Assembly: GCA_021325215.1 (NCBI GenBank) | Contig: JAJPHO010000042.1 | Span: 1-41,733, forward strand | DNA from: Alphaproteobacteria bacterium | GTDB lineage: Bacteria > Pseudomonadota > Alphaproteobacteria > Rhodospirillales > Magnetospirillaceae | DNA: 41,733 bases | Direction of reading: 5' to 3' | Shown: positions 32,740 through 40,337 of the stretch, piece after piece | Layout: the number at the start of each line of letters is the position of its first letter | Numbering within the stretch: the stretch's first letter is position 1 | Notes under the pieces: generated by a model | What the model saw: only the letters and a program-made list of their open reading frames with translations | Told to the model about the DNA's origin: nothing | Databases searched by the model: none | Translations under genes and position numbers: made by a program

Positions 32740-33644
32740 ATCAGGACATAATCGACGGGTTGGGGCGGCGGCGGCAGGTCGGTCTCGCCCAGCGCTTCGC
32801 GCAGGCAGAGTTCGATATGGTCGGCCAGGGCGGCGATGGGAAGATCATTGTCGCGCAGCCCGAACGGCTCCTCCAGCTGGTCGCCCAGCTCGTCGAGGCC
32901 GAAGAAGGTATAGGCGACCAGGCCGGTCGCCAGCGGAGTCGCCCAATCGAGCAGATTGGCGAAGCCGAACGGCAGCAGGAAACAGAACAGATAGGCGGTG
33001 CGGTGCAGCAGCAGCGTGTAGCCGAACGGGATCGGCGTCGAGCTGAGCCGTTCGCACGAGGCCAGCGCCCGCTCCATCGACTCCAACGTGCGTTCGAGGG
33101 TCTGATGCGGCATGTCGCCCAGCAGATCGTCGCGGCGCGCCTGAATCAACGTGGCCGAGATCAGGCGCAGCACGGTGTGCGGACGGTTGCGGCTGGCCTG
33201 GCAGGCGGCCTGATCCTCGGGCGTCAGCCAGCGCATCGCCTTCTCGTCGCCGGCGCCGGGGCGCAGATGCAGCACCAGCAGCTGGGCGAACGCCATCGCC
33301 AAAGTGAGGATGCGCCGGCGCGGCTCTTCACCGTCCAGCGCCAGGGTCTGGCGGTCGAGGCTGCGGCTGTCGGTCAGCAATTCGCCCCAATGGCGGCGCG
33401 CTTCCCACCAGCGGTCATAGCAGGCGTTGTTGCGGAACCCGAGGAAGATCGACAGGGCGATGCCGAACAGGGCGAAGGGCGCGCTGTTGAATTCCGGCAG
33501 CAGCCCGGGCCGCGATTCATGCGTCCAGACCACCAGGGCGGACAGGACGGTGGTCAGCAGGATCTGCGGAAAGACCCGCTGGACCACCGATCCGCGCAGG
33601 ATGAAGAACAGCTGGAAGAGAGATGGGCGGCTGCGGATGATCAT
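32736..33644 (-). CDS. Bestrophin-family membrane protein
   Basis: A 302-residue membrane protein of the bacterial bestrophin (UPF0187) family, which form pentameric ion channels. Typical positions are the N-terminal RSRPSLFQLFFILRGSVVQR, PFALFGIALSIFLGFRNNAC followed by YDRWWEARRHWGEL, and the C-terminal FGLDELGDQLEEPFG. Bacterial members are mostly anion or cation channels. It overlaps the GlcG-like gene and begins 36 bp after the AbrB-like gene, same strand. Confidence 0.92.
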   Translation of the reverse strand: MIIRSRPSLFQLFFILRGSVVQRVFPQILLTTVLSALVVWTHESRPGLLPEFNSAPFALFGIALSIFLGFRNNACYDRWWEARRHWGELLTDSRSLDRQTLALDGEEPRRRILTLAMAFAQLLVLHLRPGAGDEKAMRWLTPEDQAACQASRNRPHTVLRLISATLIQARRDDLLGDMPHQTLERTLESMERALASCERLSSTPIPFGYTLLLHRTAYLFCFLLPFGFANLLDWATPLATGLVAYTFFGLDELGDQLEEPFGLRDNDLPIAALADHIELCLREALGETDLPPPPQPVDYVLM

Positions 33645-33680
33645 GGCGCTTCACCATAATCGAGCCCGGCCGGAGAATCA

Positions 33681-33872
33681 TCAGGCTCCTAACAGCGCGC
33701 GCACCTCTTCGGGACTCAGCAGCGGGGTGCCGGGACGATAGCGGCCGGCCTGCGGCACGATGCGGATGCTTTCGCCGTCGAATTCGATCTCGACTTCGCT
33801 ATGGGGCAGCAATCCGGCCTGGCGGCGGATCTCTTCGGGGATGGTCACTCTTCCATGGGCGCTGATACGCAT
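33681..33872 (-). CDS. AbrB/SpoVT-type DNA-binding protein (orphan antitoxin-like)
   Basis: A 63-residue swapped-hairpin AbrB protein: MRISAHGRVTIPEEIRRQAG, then SEVEIEFDGESIRIVP, with a short C-terminal tail (LLSPEEVRALLGA) of the kind that antitoxins use to contact toxins. No PIN toxin gene adjoins it; the next gene downstream is the bestrophin. The ATG at 33872 is chosen since the sequence from there matches the family start. It may regulate its own operon. Confidence 0.8.
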   Translation of the reverse strand: MRISAHGRVTIPEEIRRQAGLLPHSEVEIEFDGESIRIVPQAGRYRPGTPLLSPEEVRALLGA

Positions 33873-33951
33873 CCGGAATCTCCTGGTCGCAAAGGGCACC
33901 GAAGTTCCCCCCTGAACAACCTCGGACAGTCTGTTGCACGGGCGAGCGACG

Positions 33952-34686
33952 TTATCCCTGCGCCTGTTTGGCCACCAGCGTCGGCATGGGCGGGCCGAAC
34001 ATCAGCACCGTGTTGGCGGTCAGCCTGCCCAGGCGCGGGTCCGGCTCGAACGGGCCGGCGGCGATGTCGCCGGAATGCAGGCTGATGCCGCGATAGATCA
34101 AGGCGCGGTTGAAGACATTGGGAAAGCTGGCGATGCGTTCGAACAGATCGGTATCGCCATCGATGAAATCGTCCGGCCGGCCCGACGCCAGCTCGCGGGC
34201 CATGGTCTCCTCGAAGGGCGCGACGCGGTTGCCGGCGATGCGTTCGAAGCCGGTCGAGCGGTGGCGGTACATCGAGGTGCCGCCGAACGGGCGCGTCGCC
34301 AGATAATGCAGCACGACGATGACGTTCGGGTCCGGGCCGTCATAATGCGGCACCAGCTGGCGCGGATGCAGCCCTTCGGCGTTCTTCGTCACCATGCGGA
34401 AATCGCTGTCGGCCATCACCACATCGAGGCCTTCGAGGCCGAACACGGTACGGATCGGGTCTTTCAGGATCTGGTAGACCGCCAGCATATACATCGGCGG
34501 GACCGGCGATTTGACGCCGGGATAATACATCGCGAAGGGCCGGAACGGATGCTCGGTGGCGGCGTCCTCGACCAGCTCTTCGGGATTGCTGATGAAATTA
34601 TCGACGACCATCACCGGGGCGCGCTCGGCGCCCACCTGGGTGACGCTGACCTGCAGGCGCGGATGCGGACGAATGGGTGTTTTCAA
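33952..34686 (-). CDS. DUF6445 family protein (2OG-Fe(II) dioxygenase-like)
   Basis: A 244-residue cytoplasmic protein resembling DUF6445: VMVVDNFISNPEELVEDAAT at the start, then LVPHYDGPDPNVIVVLHYLA, GGTSMYRHRSTGFERI, and a late RALIYRGISLHSGD. The HxD (HYD) and a later His (SLHSGD) suit a non-haem iron, double-stranded beta-helix site. DUF6445 genes often occur near TonB receptors and flavin halogenases, but none is beside this copy. It lies 10 bp downstream of the Ser/Thr-rich gene. Confidence 0.8.
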   Translation of the reverse strand: MKTPIRPHPRLQVSVTQVGAERAPVMVVDNFISNPEELVEDAATEHPFRPFAMYYPGVKSPVPPMYMLAVYQILKDPIRTVFGLEGLDVVMADSDFRMVTKNAEGLHPRQLVPHYDGPDPNVIVVLHYLATRPFGGTSMYRHRSTGFERIAGNRVAPFEETMARELASGRPDDFIDGDTDLFERIASFPNVFNRALIYRGISLHSGDIAAGPFEPDPRLGRLTANTVLMFGPPMPTLVAKQAQG

Positions 34687-34696
34687 GAGGGCTGAC

Positions 34697-35194
34697 TTAC
34701 GCCGACAATTGGCTCAGCAGGCTCTGCAACCCGTCCATCACGCTGCCGGTCGAGGTGGCCGACTGGGTCAGCGAGGCGGCGTCGAGATCGGAGATCAGAT
34801 TGGGCGTGCCGCTCTGCTGGGTGGTCGCCGAAGAGCTGCTGGTCGAGGTGGCGGTCAGGCCGGTGGTGAAGTCGCTGAGCAGGCTGGACTGGCCGCCCTG
34901 CGACTGGTCGATCTGGTCCTGCTGGTCGAGCAGGCCGGCCAGGGTGACGCTGCCGCCGCTGCTGCCGGTGTCGGAGATGCCGCTCTGCTCGTTGAGCAGA
35001 ACCGACAGAAGATCGCTGGTCAGGGTCGCGTTGCCGCTGATCAGGGCCGCCGCCGGATTGCTCGACGCCGCCGAGCTGGTCGAGGCGGTGCTGTCCGAGG
35101 TCGAGGCGGTCGACGGCGCGCTGGTCTGCGCGGCGGCGATCTGCGACTGGATGGCCTGCTGCTGGGCCAGGGTATTGGCAACGGTAAGCGACAC
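34697..35194 (-). CDS. Ser/Thr/Gln-rich low-complexity protein, hypothetical
   Basis: A 165-residue protein dominated by Ser, Thr, Ala and Gln, for example SAPSTASTSDSTASTSSAAS and TGLTATSTSSSSATTQQSG, with hydrophobic patches LTSDLLSVLLNEQSG and SVMDGLQSLLSQLSA. No signal peptide is visible. GTG at 35194 follows GGGAG at proper distance; an upstream in-frame start at 35236 lacks one. Composition suggests a disordered, possibly exported or cell-surface, protein. No family recognised. Confidence 0.6.
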   Translation of the reverse strand: MSLTVANTLAQQQAIQSQIAAAQTSAPSTASTSDSTASTSSAASSNPAAALISGNATLTSDLLSVLLNEQSGISDTGSSGGSVTLAGLLDQQDQIDQSQGGQSSLLSDFTTGLTATSTSSSSATTQQSGTPNLISDLDAASLTQSATSTGSVMDGLQSLLSQLSA

Positions 35195-35266
35195 GATCTT
35201 TCTCCCGCCGGGGGTGGCTGGGAAAAGGTTAAGCAATTCTTATGCCTTAGTATGAATCGTTCTATT

Positions 35267-35641
35267 TCAATGGGTTGATGTATCGCGTGGCGCAGCATTT
35301 CCTGCCGGGGCGGCAGGATTTGCCGGCAAAATCTCGGCGGTGACGGCGGAATCGCACCCGCTGCCGGCGCTGATCCAGCGCCGCGCCAGCCGGGCGAACA
35401 GGGGGGCGATGAAGCCGGGCAGGCGGGTCAGATGCGCTTTCGGCGCGGTCGCCAGGCCGCAGACATGACGCCGGTCATCCGCGCGCCAGACCAGCGCGGG
35501 GCAGGGACCGCGGCTTTTGCCGAACATGACCCGGCCCAGCGGACACAGTTCGGCCGCGCAGCACAGACCGCATCCATTGCAGGGCGCGCCGACCGCTGGC
35601 TTATCCGGCGCTTCCGAGGGCAGGGTGACGATCCGCGGCAT
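35267..35641 (-). CDS. YkgJ-like Cys-cluster protein
   Basis: A 124-residue protein with an N-terminal Cys cluster like that of YkgJ-family (zinc/iron-chelating) proteins: C21, C24, C27 and C28 in PCNGCGLCCAAELCPLG, plus C33, C47 and C61. It may bind Zn or an Fe-S cluster; function is unknown. The C-terminus is Ala/Pro-rich. It starts 3 bp after the prolyl oligopeptidase gene and is surely in the same operon. Confidence 0.8.
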   Translation of the reverse strand: MPRIVTLPSEAPDKPAVGAPCNGCGLCCAAELCPLGRVMFGKSRGPCPALVWRADDRRHVCGLATAPKAHLTRLPGFIAPLFARLARRWISAGSGCDSAVTAEILPANPAAPAGNAAPRDTSTH

Positions 35642-35644
35642 CGC

Positions 35645-37828
35645 TCAGTCCGGCTTCTGCGGCTGGAACGCCTTCACCCCGGTCTGCCACAGCACGAAGG
35701 AATACATGTCGGCGGCCAGCGCGTCGGATTGCGACCGGGTCGAGCCGATGCCATGCCCGGCATCGAAATCGACGCGCAGCAAAACCGGCTTGTGGCTGGC
35801 GCTGGCGACCTGCAGGCGGGCGGCGAACTTCGCCACGTGCCAGGGAGCCACGCGCGGATCGGTGGCGCCGGTCACGCACAGCACGGCGGGATATCTGGTG
35901 CCGTCCTTGACCGCCTGATAGGCGTCCATCTCGCGCAGGATCCTGAAGCTGTCCGCATCGACCATCGGCCCCCATTCCTCGATGTCCGAGACATTCTGCT
36001 CGGCGACATAGCGCAGGGGATTGGTCCAGCCGACATTGTCGATCACCGCGGCGAACATGTCGGGCCGCTCGGTCAAAGCGCGCCCGACCGTGATGCCGCC
36101 GGCCGAGGTGCCGAAGATGGCCAGATGGGCCGGGCTGGTGACACGGTCCATGAACAGGGTCTGGCAGACGGCGATCAAATCGCGCCAGGTATTGGGTTTG
36201 GTCGCTTTCTGGCCGCCTTTATGCCAGTCGCGGCCATATTCGCCGCCGCCCCGCACATGGCCCACCACATAGACGCCGCCCTGGTCGAGGAAGGCGAGGA
36301 TCTGCGGCGAGAAATTGGGATTGAACGAATATTGATAGGCGCCATAGGCCGTCACCAGGGTCGGGCAATTGCCGTTGCGCGGCGCGCCCTTGCGCTGGAT
36401 CAGCGAATAGGGGATGCGCGTGCCGTCCTGGGCGATGGCGAAAGCGCGCTTCGCTTCATAAGGCGACAGATCGATCGGCGGCTTCGGATTGATGCCGGTG
36501 TCGGTGACCGAACCGTCGGCGGACAGGCGCCACACGCCCAACGGTTCGAGCCAGCTGGTCAGATTGAGATAGGCGCCATCCTGATCCGGCGAGGCATGCA
36601 GCGAGCGCACCGCGCCTTGGAAGGGCAGGGCGATCTCTTCGGCGCCGCCGTCGCGGCCGAGCTTCTTCAGGCGCTGGAACCCGCCATCCTCGAAGGTGAC
36701 CAGAACGCCGTCGCGGGCGGCGTGCACATCCTGCATCACCGCCTGCTCCTCGGGCAGCACCACCGCCGCCGATGCCAGGCTGGGCGCGCTGGCCGAGGTC
36801 TTCAGCAGGCGTCCGCGCCGGGAATTCCGGGTGTCGAGCAGATAGAGCTCGTCCTCGATCACAGCCAGGTCGGTGACGATGTCCTCGAAATCGCAGATCT
36901 GGCGCCATTCCGGCTTGCCGGCCAGCAGATCCTCCAGACGGGCGCTGTAGGCGGCGAATTCCGGCGTGATGTCGCGCACCAGGGCCAGTACCGTCTCGGA
37001 GCCGGCGATGGCGGAGATCCCCGGAATGTTCAGCTCCTTCATCGCGATGGCGGGATATTGCCCGCGCTTCAGCACGATGGGATCGCTCTTCGGATCGCTG
37101 CCCAGGCGGTGCAGGCGGGCCTGGCTGTCGGCGTAAAGGCTCGGCGTGCCGCGCTTGCCGGTCAGCTGGTTGTAGAAGAAGCCGCTATTGTCGGGCAGCC
37201 AGGAGGGCGAGCCGAAATCGGTCATCTCGATGCGCTCGGGCAGCACGTCGCCGCTCTCGACGCGCATCACATGCAGCACCGACGCCTCCGAGCCCGAGGG
37301 CGACAATCCGTAGGCGACATAGGCGCCGTCCCACGAAACCTGCCACCAATCCAGCGAGACATGGGCGCTGCCCTTGCCCAGGGTGGTGGGGTCGATCAGG
37401 GTGCGGGCATTGCCGTCGGCATCCGCGACGAACAGCTTGAAATTGTCGCTGCCGACCGGGCGCTGCTCATAGAACAGCAGGCCGCCGGCGGTATCGACCT
37501 CGCGGGTCTGGGCGGCGTCGCCGGTCAGTTCCGAGACGCGCTTCTTCAGCGCGCCATGGCCGGGCAGATGGTCGAGCACCTGGCGCGTATGGGCGTTCTG
37601 GCCCTTGAGGAAGGGCAGCCAGTCCGGGTCCTTGGGATTTTCCATCCAGCGATAGGGGGCGGTCAGCTTGGTACCCCAATAATCGTCGGTGACCGGCTCG
37701 ATCCGGGCGACGGGCGCCTTTGCGACAGGGGTGGCGGCGGCTTTGACGGTGTTCGGCATGATGGCGGCAATCGTGGCTGCGGCGCCGGCCTTGAGAACGG
37801 CGCGGCGCGAGGTGATGTCGGTCGGCAT
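35645..37828 (-). CDS. Exported S9A prolyl oligopeptidase
   Basis: A 727-residue serine peptidase with a twin-arginine type signal (TSRRAVLKAGAAATIAAIMP). The N-terminal part includes YWGTKLTAPYRWMENPKDPD, typical of prolyl oligopeptidases. A beta-propeller follows, then the catalytic domain with S575 (FGTSAGGITVG), D657 (GATDPRV) and H692 (DAGHGIGS). GTSAGG replaces the more usual GGSNGG nucleophile elbow. It cuts short Pro-containing peptides in the periplasm. A Tat signal on such an enzyme fits folding before export. Confidence 0.92.
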   Translation of the reverse strand: MPTDITSRRAVLKAGAAATIAAIMPNTVKAAATPVAKAPVARIEPVTDDYWGTKLTAPYRWMENPKDPDWLPFLKGQNAHTRQVLDHLPGHGALKKRVSELTGDAAQTREVDTAGGLLFYEQRPVGSDNFKLFVADADGNARTLIDPTTLGKGSAHVSLDWWQVSWDGAYVAYGLSPSGSEASVLHVMRVESGDVLPERIEMTDFGSPSWLPDNSGFFYNQLTGKRGTPSLYADSQARLHRLGSDPKSDPIVLKRGQYPAIAMKELNIPGISAIAGSETVLALVRDITPEFAAYSARLEDLLAGKPEWRQICDFEDIVTDLAVIEDELYLLDTRNSRRGRLLKTSASAPSLASAAVVLPEEQAVMQDVHAARDGVLVTFEDGGFQRLKKLGRDGGAEEIALPFQGAVRSLHASPDQDGAYLNLTSWLEPLGVWRLSADGSVTDTGINPKPPIDLSPYEAKRAFAIAQDGTRIPYSLIQRKGAPRNGNCPTLVTAYGAYQYSFNPNFSPQILAFLDQGGVYVVGHVRGGGEYGRDWHKGGQKATKPNTWRDLIAVCQTLFMDRVTSPAHLAIFGTSAGGITVGRALTERPDMFAAVIDNVGWTNPLRYVAEQNVSDIEEWGPMVDADSFRILREMDAYQAVKDGTRYPAVLCVTGATDPRVAPWHVAKFAARLQVASASHKPVLLRVDFDAGHGIGSTRSQSDALAADMYSFVLWQTGVKAFQPQKPD

Positions 37829-37934
37829 GGAGCCCCCTCCGGGATGGACGCCGTCAGAGTGCTACAATTTGGTGGTCTACGCCACTCGGTGACGGCGTCT
37901 CGCTGAGGGCGTGCGAGTAGAGTATGCTCGCCGC

Positions 37935-38357
37935 ATGACCGCTGACGACATCATCCGCCTGCTCGACCTCAAGCCGCATCCCGAAGGCGGATATTACGCC
38001 GAAACCTGGCGGGCCCCGGCGCCCGCCGGGGAGCGGGCCGCCGGCACCGCGATCTATTTCCTGCTCAAGGCCGGCGAGCGCTCGCACTGGCACCGGGTCG
38101 ACGCCGCCGAGGCGTGGCACTGGTATGGCGGCGCGCCGCTGGCGCTGGAAATCTCCGCGGACGGAAAGGCCGTCGAGGAGCATGTCCTCGGCTTTGATCT
38201 GGTGGCCGGCCAGCGGCCGCAGGCGGTGGTACCGGTGAATCACTGGCAAGCGGCAAGAACCTTGGGCGACTGGACCTTGGTCGGCTGCACCGTGGCGCCG
38301 GCCTTCGAGTTCGCCGGCTTCGAGATGGCGCGGCCCGATTGGCAGCCGGGCGAATAG
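37935..38357 (+). CDS. DUF985 / cupin_5 family protein
   Basis: A 140-residue cupin of the DUF985 family: IIRLLDLKPHPEGGYYAETW at the start, then IYFLLKAGERSHWHRVDAAE and WHWYGGAPLALEI, and a late WTLVGCTVAPAFEFAGFEMA. These match the family closely; its function is unknown, and related folds act as sugar or metal-dependent enzymes. The ATG at 37935 gives the family N-terminus; an in-frame GTG at 37911 is less likely. It diverges from the peptidase gene. Confidence 0.9.
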   Translation: MTADDIIRLLDLKPHPEGGYYAETWRAPAPAGERAAGTAIYFLLKAGERSHWHRVDAAEAWHWYGGAPLALEISADGKAVEEHVLGFDLVAGQRPQAVVPVNHWQAARTLGDWTLVGCTVAPAFEFAGFEMARPDWQPGE

Positions 38358-38486
38358 CGGTTTTTGCTATTCGGATAGCGATTGCCACCAGCAATAATCG
38401 GGCACTATCGCGAAAATCCGGGGGTTTTCCTGTTTGGCACGCTTCTTGATTATTAAGCGGCATGGGATCGAACCAAGGACTCAATC

Positions 38487-39137
38487 ATGCGTGAACTGAT
38501 CAATATTCTGATGGCCGGCGTCGTGTTCTGCGGAGGCGCCGCGATGGCGGCCAGCGGCAGCGACAGCCGGGCTCTCTCCGCGTTCGACAAGATCGACGTG
38601 TCGCGCGGCATCGAACTCCACGTCGGCTGCGGCCCGGATGCCCGCGCGGAATTGTCGGGCCGTCCGCAGGATGTTTCCAGCACCTCCACCACGGTCAGCG
38701 GCCATACGCTCAAGATCACCCGCGACGACAACCCCATGGGCCATCATGACAGCGTCACCGTGCGGGTGACCGCGTCCCAGGCGCTGGTCGGCATCTCGGC
38801 CAGCACCGGCGTCGCCGCCGAAATCGAAGCCTGCGCCGTGTCGCCCGACCATATCGACCTCTCCGCCAATACCGGCGTGACCCTCGATCTGGCCGGCAGC
38901 ACCGGCCGCGCCGTCATCGACGCCAATACCGGTGCGCGCATCCAGCCGCTCGACGGCAAGCGCTTCGACGCGAAGGAGGTCAAGGTGTCGGCCAATACCG
39001 GCGCCGATATCCGCGTCTGCTCGGTCGAGCATATCGACGGCAACGCCTCGCTGGGCGCCAGCATCACCGCCGACTCCAGAAGCGGCACGGTGCATACCGG
39101 CATGGGCGCGTCCTTTTCGGTGGAAAGCTGCCGGTAA
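38487..39137 (+). CDS. Exported GIN-domain-like (DUF2807) protein
   Basis: A 216-residue protein with a signal peptide (about 1-21, AMA before ASG) and the head of a GIN/DUF2807-type beta-helix: FDKIDVSRGIELHVGCGPDA. Strand repeats follow that each carry an NTG or STG turn: SASTGVAAEIEA, SANTGVTLDLAG, DANTGARIQPL, SANTGADIRVCS. It is probably an extracytoplasmic right-handed parallel beta-helix. Function unknown. Its stop lies 8 bp before the inverted repeat that encloses the next gene's start, suggesting coupled translation. Confidence 0.78.
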   Translation: MRELINILMAGVVFCGGAAMAASGSDSRALSAFDKIDVSRGIELHVGCGPDARAELSGRPQDVSSTSTTVSGHTLKITRDDNPMGHHDSVTVRVTASQALVGISASTGVAAEIEACAVSPDHIDLSANTGVTLDLAGSTGRAVIDANTGARIQPLDGKRFDAKEVKVSANTGADIRVCSVEHIDGNASLGASITADSRSGTVHTGMGASFSVESCR

Positions 39138-39144
39138 CTCGTGT

Positions 39145-39192
39145 AGCGCTTCGTCATGTCCTGGGAGTGAGGGGTAATCATGACGAAGCGCT
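39145..39192 (+). promoter_or_regulatory. Perfect 14-bp inverted repeat enclosing a start codon
   Basis: AGCGCTTCGTCATG (39145-39158) and CATGACGAAGCGCT (39179-39192) are exact reverse complements around a 20-nt loop. The ATG of the next gene (39180-39182) lies in the right arm, and its ribosome site GAGGGG (39169-39174) in the loop. In RNA the start codon would be paired. The left arm begins 8 bp after the stop of the preceding gene, so a ribosome finishing there could open the stem. No U-tract follows, so a terminator role is unlikely. Confidence 0.8.
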
Positions 39193-39644
39193 TTGCCGCC
39201 GCCGTTCTGACGGCGGTCAGTCTTTTTCTCTCACCGGCGGCTTTCGCCCAGGAGTGCGCGCCGGCCGGCGGCGAAAAGCAGGTGGCGATCCGTCTGCAGG
39301 CCTGGTTCGACGCCATGGCGACCGAGGACGCCAAGACCTGGAATCAGATCGTCGACCCGACCTTCTACGCTTTCGACGCCAATCGCCGGCTGAACGGCAA
39401 TGCCCTGTTCGACCTGCTGAGACAGGCGCATGGCGCCGGGGTCAAGATCCTCTGGCGGCTCGACGAGATCGACGTGCATATCGATTGCGCCACCGCCTGG
39501 TTCAGCCTGATGAACAAGGGCGCGGTGGGCGATGGAACCGGCACTCAGCCGATGACCTGGCAGGAATCCGGCATCTTCAATTACGTGCAGGGCCAGTGGA
39601 AGCTGCGCTTCTTTCATTCCAATCGGGTGCAGTCGCAAAGCTAG
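39180..39644 (+). CDS. Exported NTF2/SnoaL-like protein
   Basis: A 154-residue protein with a signal peptide (MTKRFAAAVLTAVSLFLSPA, cleaved near AFA) and a DUF4440/SnoaL-like cone fold: IRLQAWFDAMATEDAKTWNQ, VDPTFYAFDANRRLNG, TAWFSLMNKGAVGDGTGTQ and the final WQESGIFNYVQGQWKLRFFH. Such folds serve as ligand-binding or isomerase domains; no specific role is evident. Its start codon lies within a perfect inverted repeat, and it follows the GIN-domain gene by 42 bp. Confidence 0.82.
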   Translation: MTKRFAAAVLTAVSLFLSPAAFAQECAPAGGEKQVAIRLQAWFDAMATEDAKTWNQIVDPTFYAFDANRRLNGNALFDLLRQAHGAGVKILWRLDEIDVHIDCATAWFSLMNKGAVGDGTGTQPMTWQESGIFNYVQGQWKLRFFHSNRVQSQS

Positions 39645-39661
39645 GGTGGTAGGCTGAGCCT

Positions 39662-40315
39662 ATGTCTGGGAACTATCAATTCGGCGCCGGGCTGATGCCG
39701 CAAGCGCCCAAAACGCCGCAGCAGGACCGGGTGCTGTCGGTCGAGCCGGTCAATCTGTTTCCCACCCGCATCTGGCAATCGCGCCTCACCAATCTGGCGC
39801 CGCATTTCCCCGCCTGGGTCGCCGCGGTCGAGGCGATGCGCGCGGCGCAGCCGGTCGCGGCCGGGCGCTCCAACCGCCTGGGCTGGAACAGCGCCGAAAA
39901 GGATGTGTTCGACCGTCCGGCCTTCACCGAGCTGCAGGCCGCCATCCGCGCCTGCTGCGATTTCGCTTTGCGCCAGATGGGCATGGCCCAGCCCAATTAC
40001 CGGCTGGAAAGCTGGGTCAACATCCATGACCGCGGCGGCTTCAATTTCCTGCATATGCATGATGGCTGTCTGCTGAGCGGCGCCTTCTATCTGCAGGTGC
40101 CGCCCGGCTCGGGTAATCTGGTGTTCCGCGATCCGCGCCCCGGCGTGATCAATTCACCCTTCAAGGGGCCGAACGCCAACGGCCACAGCGATCTGCAGGT
40201 CGGTCCGGAAGCCGGCCTGGTGGTGCTGTTCCCCAACTGGCTGGATCACTATGTCGAGCCGCATGAAAACGACATTCCCCGCATCGCGCTCTCCTTCAAC
40301 GCTCTCGGCCGTTGA
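39662..40315 (+). CDS. TIGR02466 family putative 2OG-Fe(II) oxygenase
   Basis: A 217-residue double-stranded beta-helix protein. VEPVNLFPTRIWQSRL opens the domain. NIHDRGGFNFLHMHDGCLLS carries the HxH metal site, followed by GAFYLQVPPGSGNLVFRDPR. LVVLFPNWLDHYVEPHENDI gives the distal His, and RIALSFNAL the Arg expected to bind 2-oxoglutarate. The substrate of this family is unknown. The ATG at 39662 is 18 bp after the NTF2-like gene, same strand. Confidence 0.88.
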   Translation: MSGNYQFGAGLMPQAPKTPQQDRVLSVEPVNLFPTRIWQSRLTNLAPHFPAWVAAVEAMRAAQPVAAGRSNRLGWNSAEKDVFDRPAFTELQAAIRACCDFALRQMGMAQPNYRLESWVNIHDRGGFNFLHMHDGCLLSGAFYLQVPPGSGNLVFRDPRPGVINSPFKGPNANGHSDLQVGPEAGLVVLFPNWLDHYVEPHENDIPRIALSFNALGR

Positions 40316-40337
40316 TCATCATTCACGGAGGATTTCC

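Noticed and set aside
35432-37906. Open frame of 824 codons on the plus strand opposite the prolyl oligopeptidase
   Set aside because: Shadow frame; the opposite strand carries the full catalytic triad and a Tat signal.
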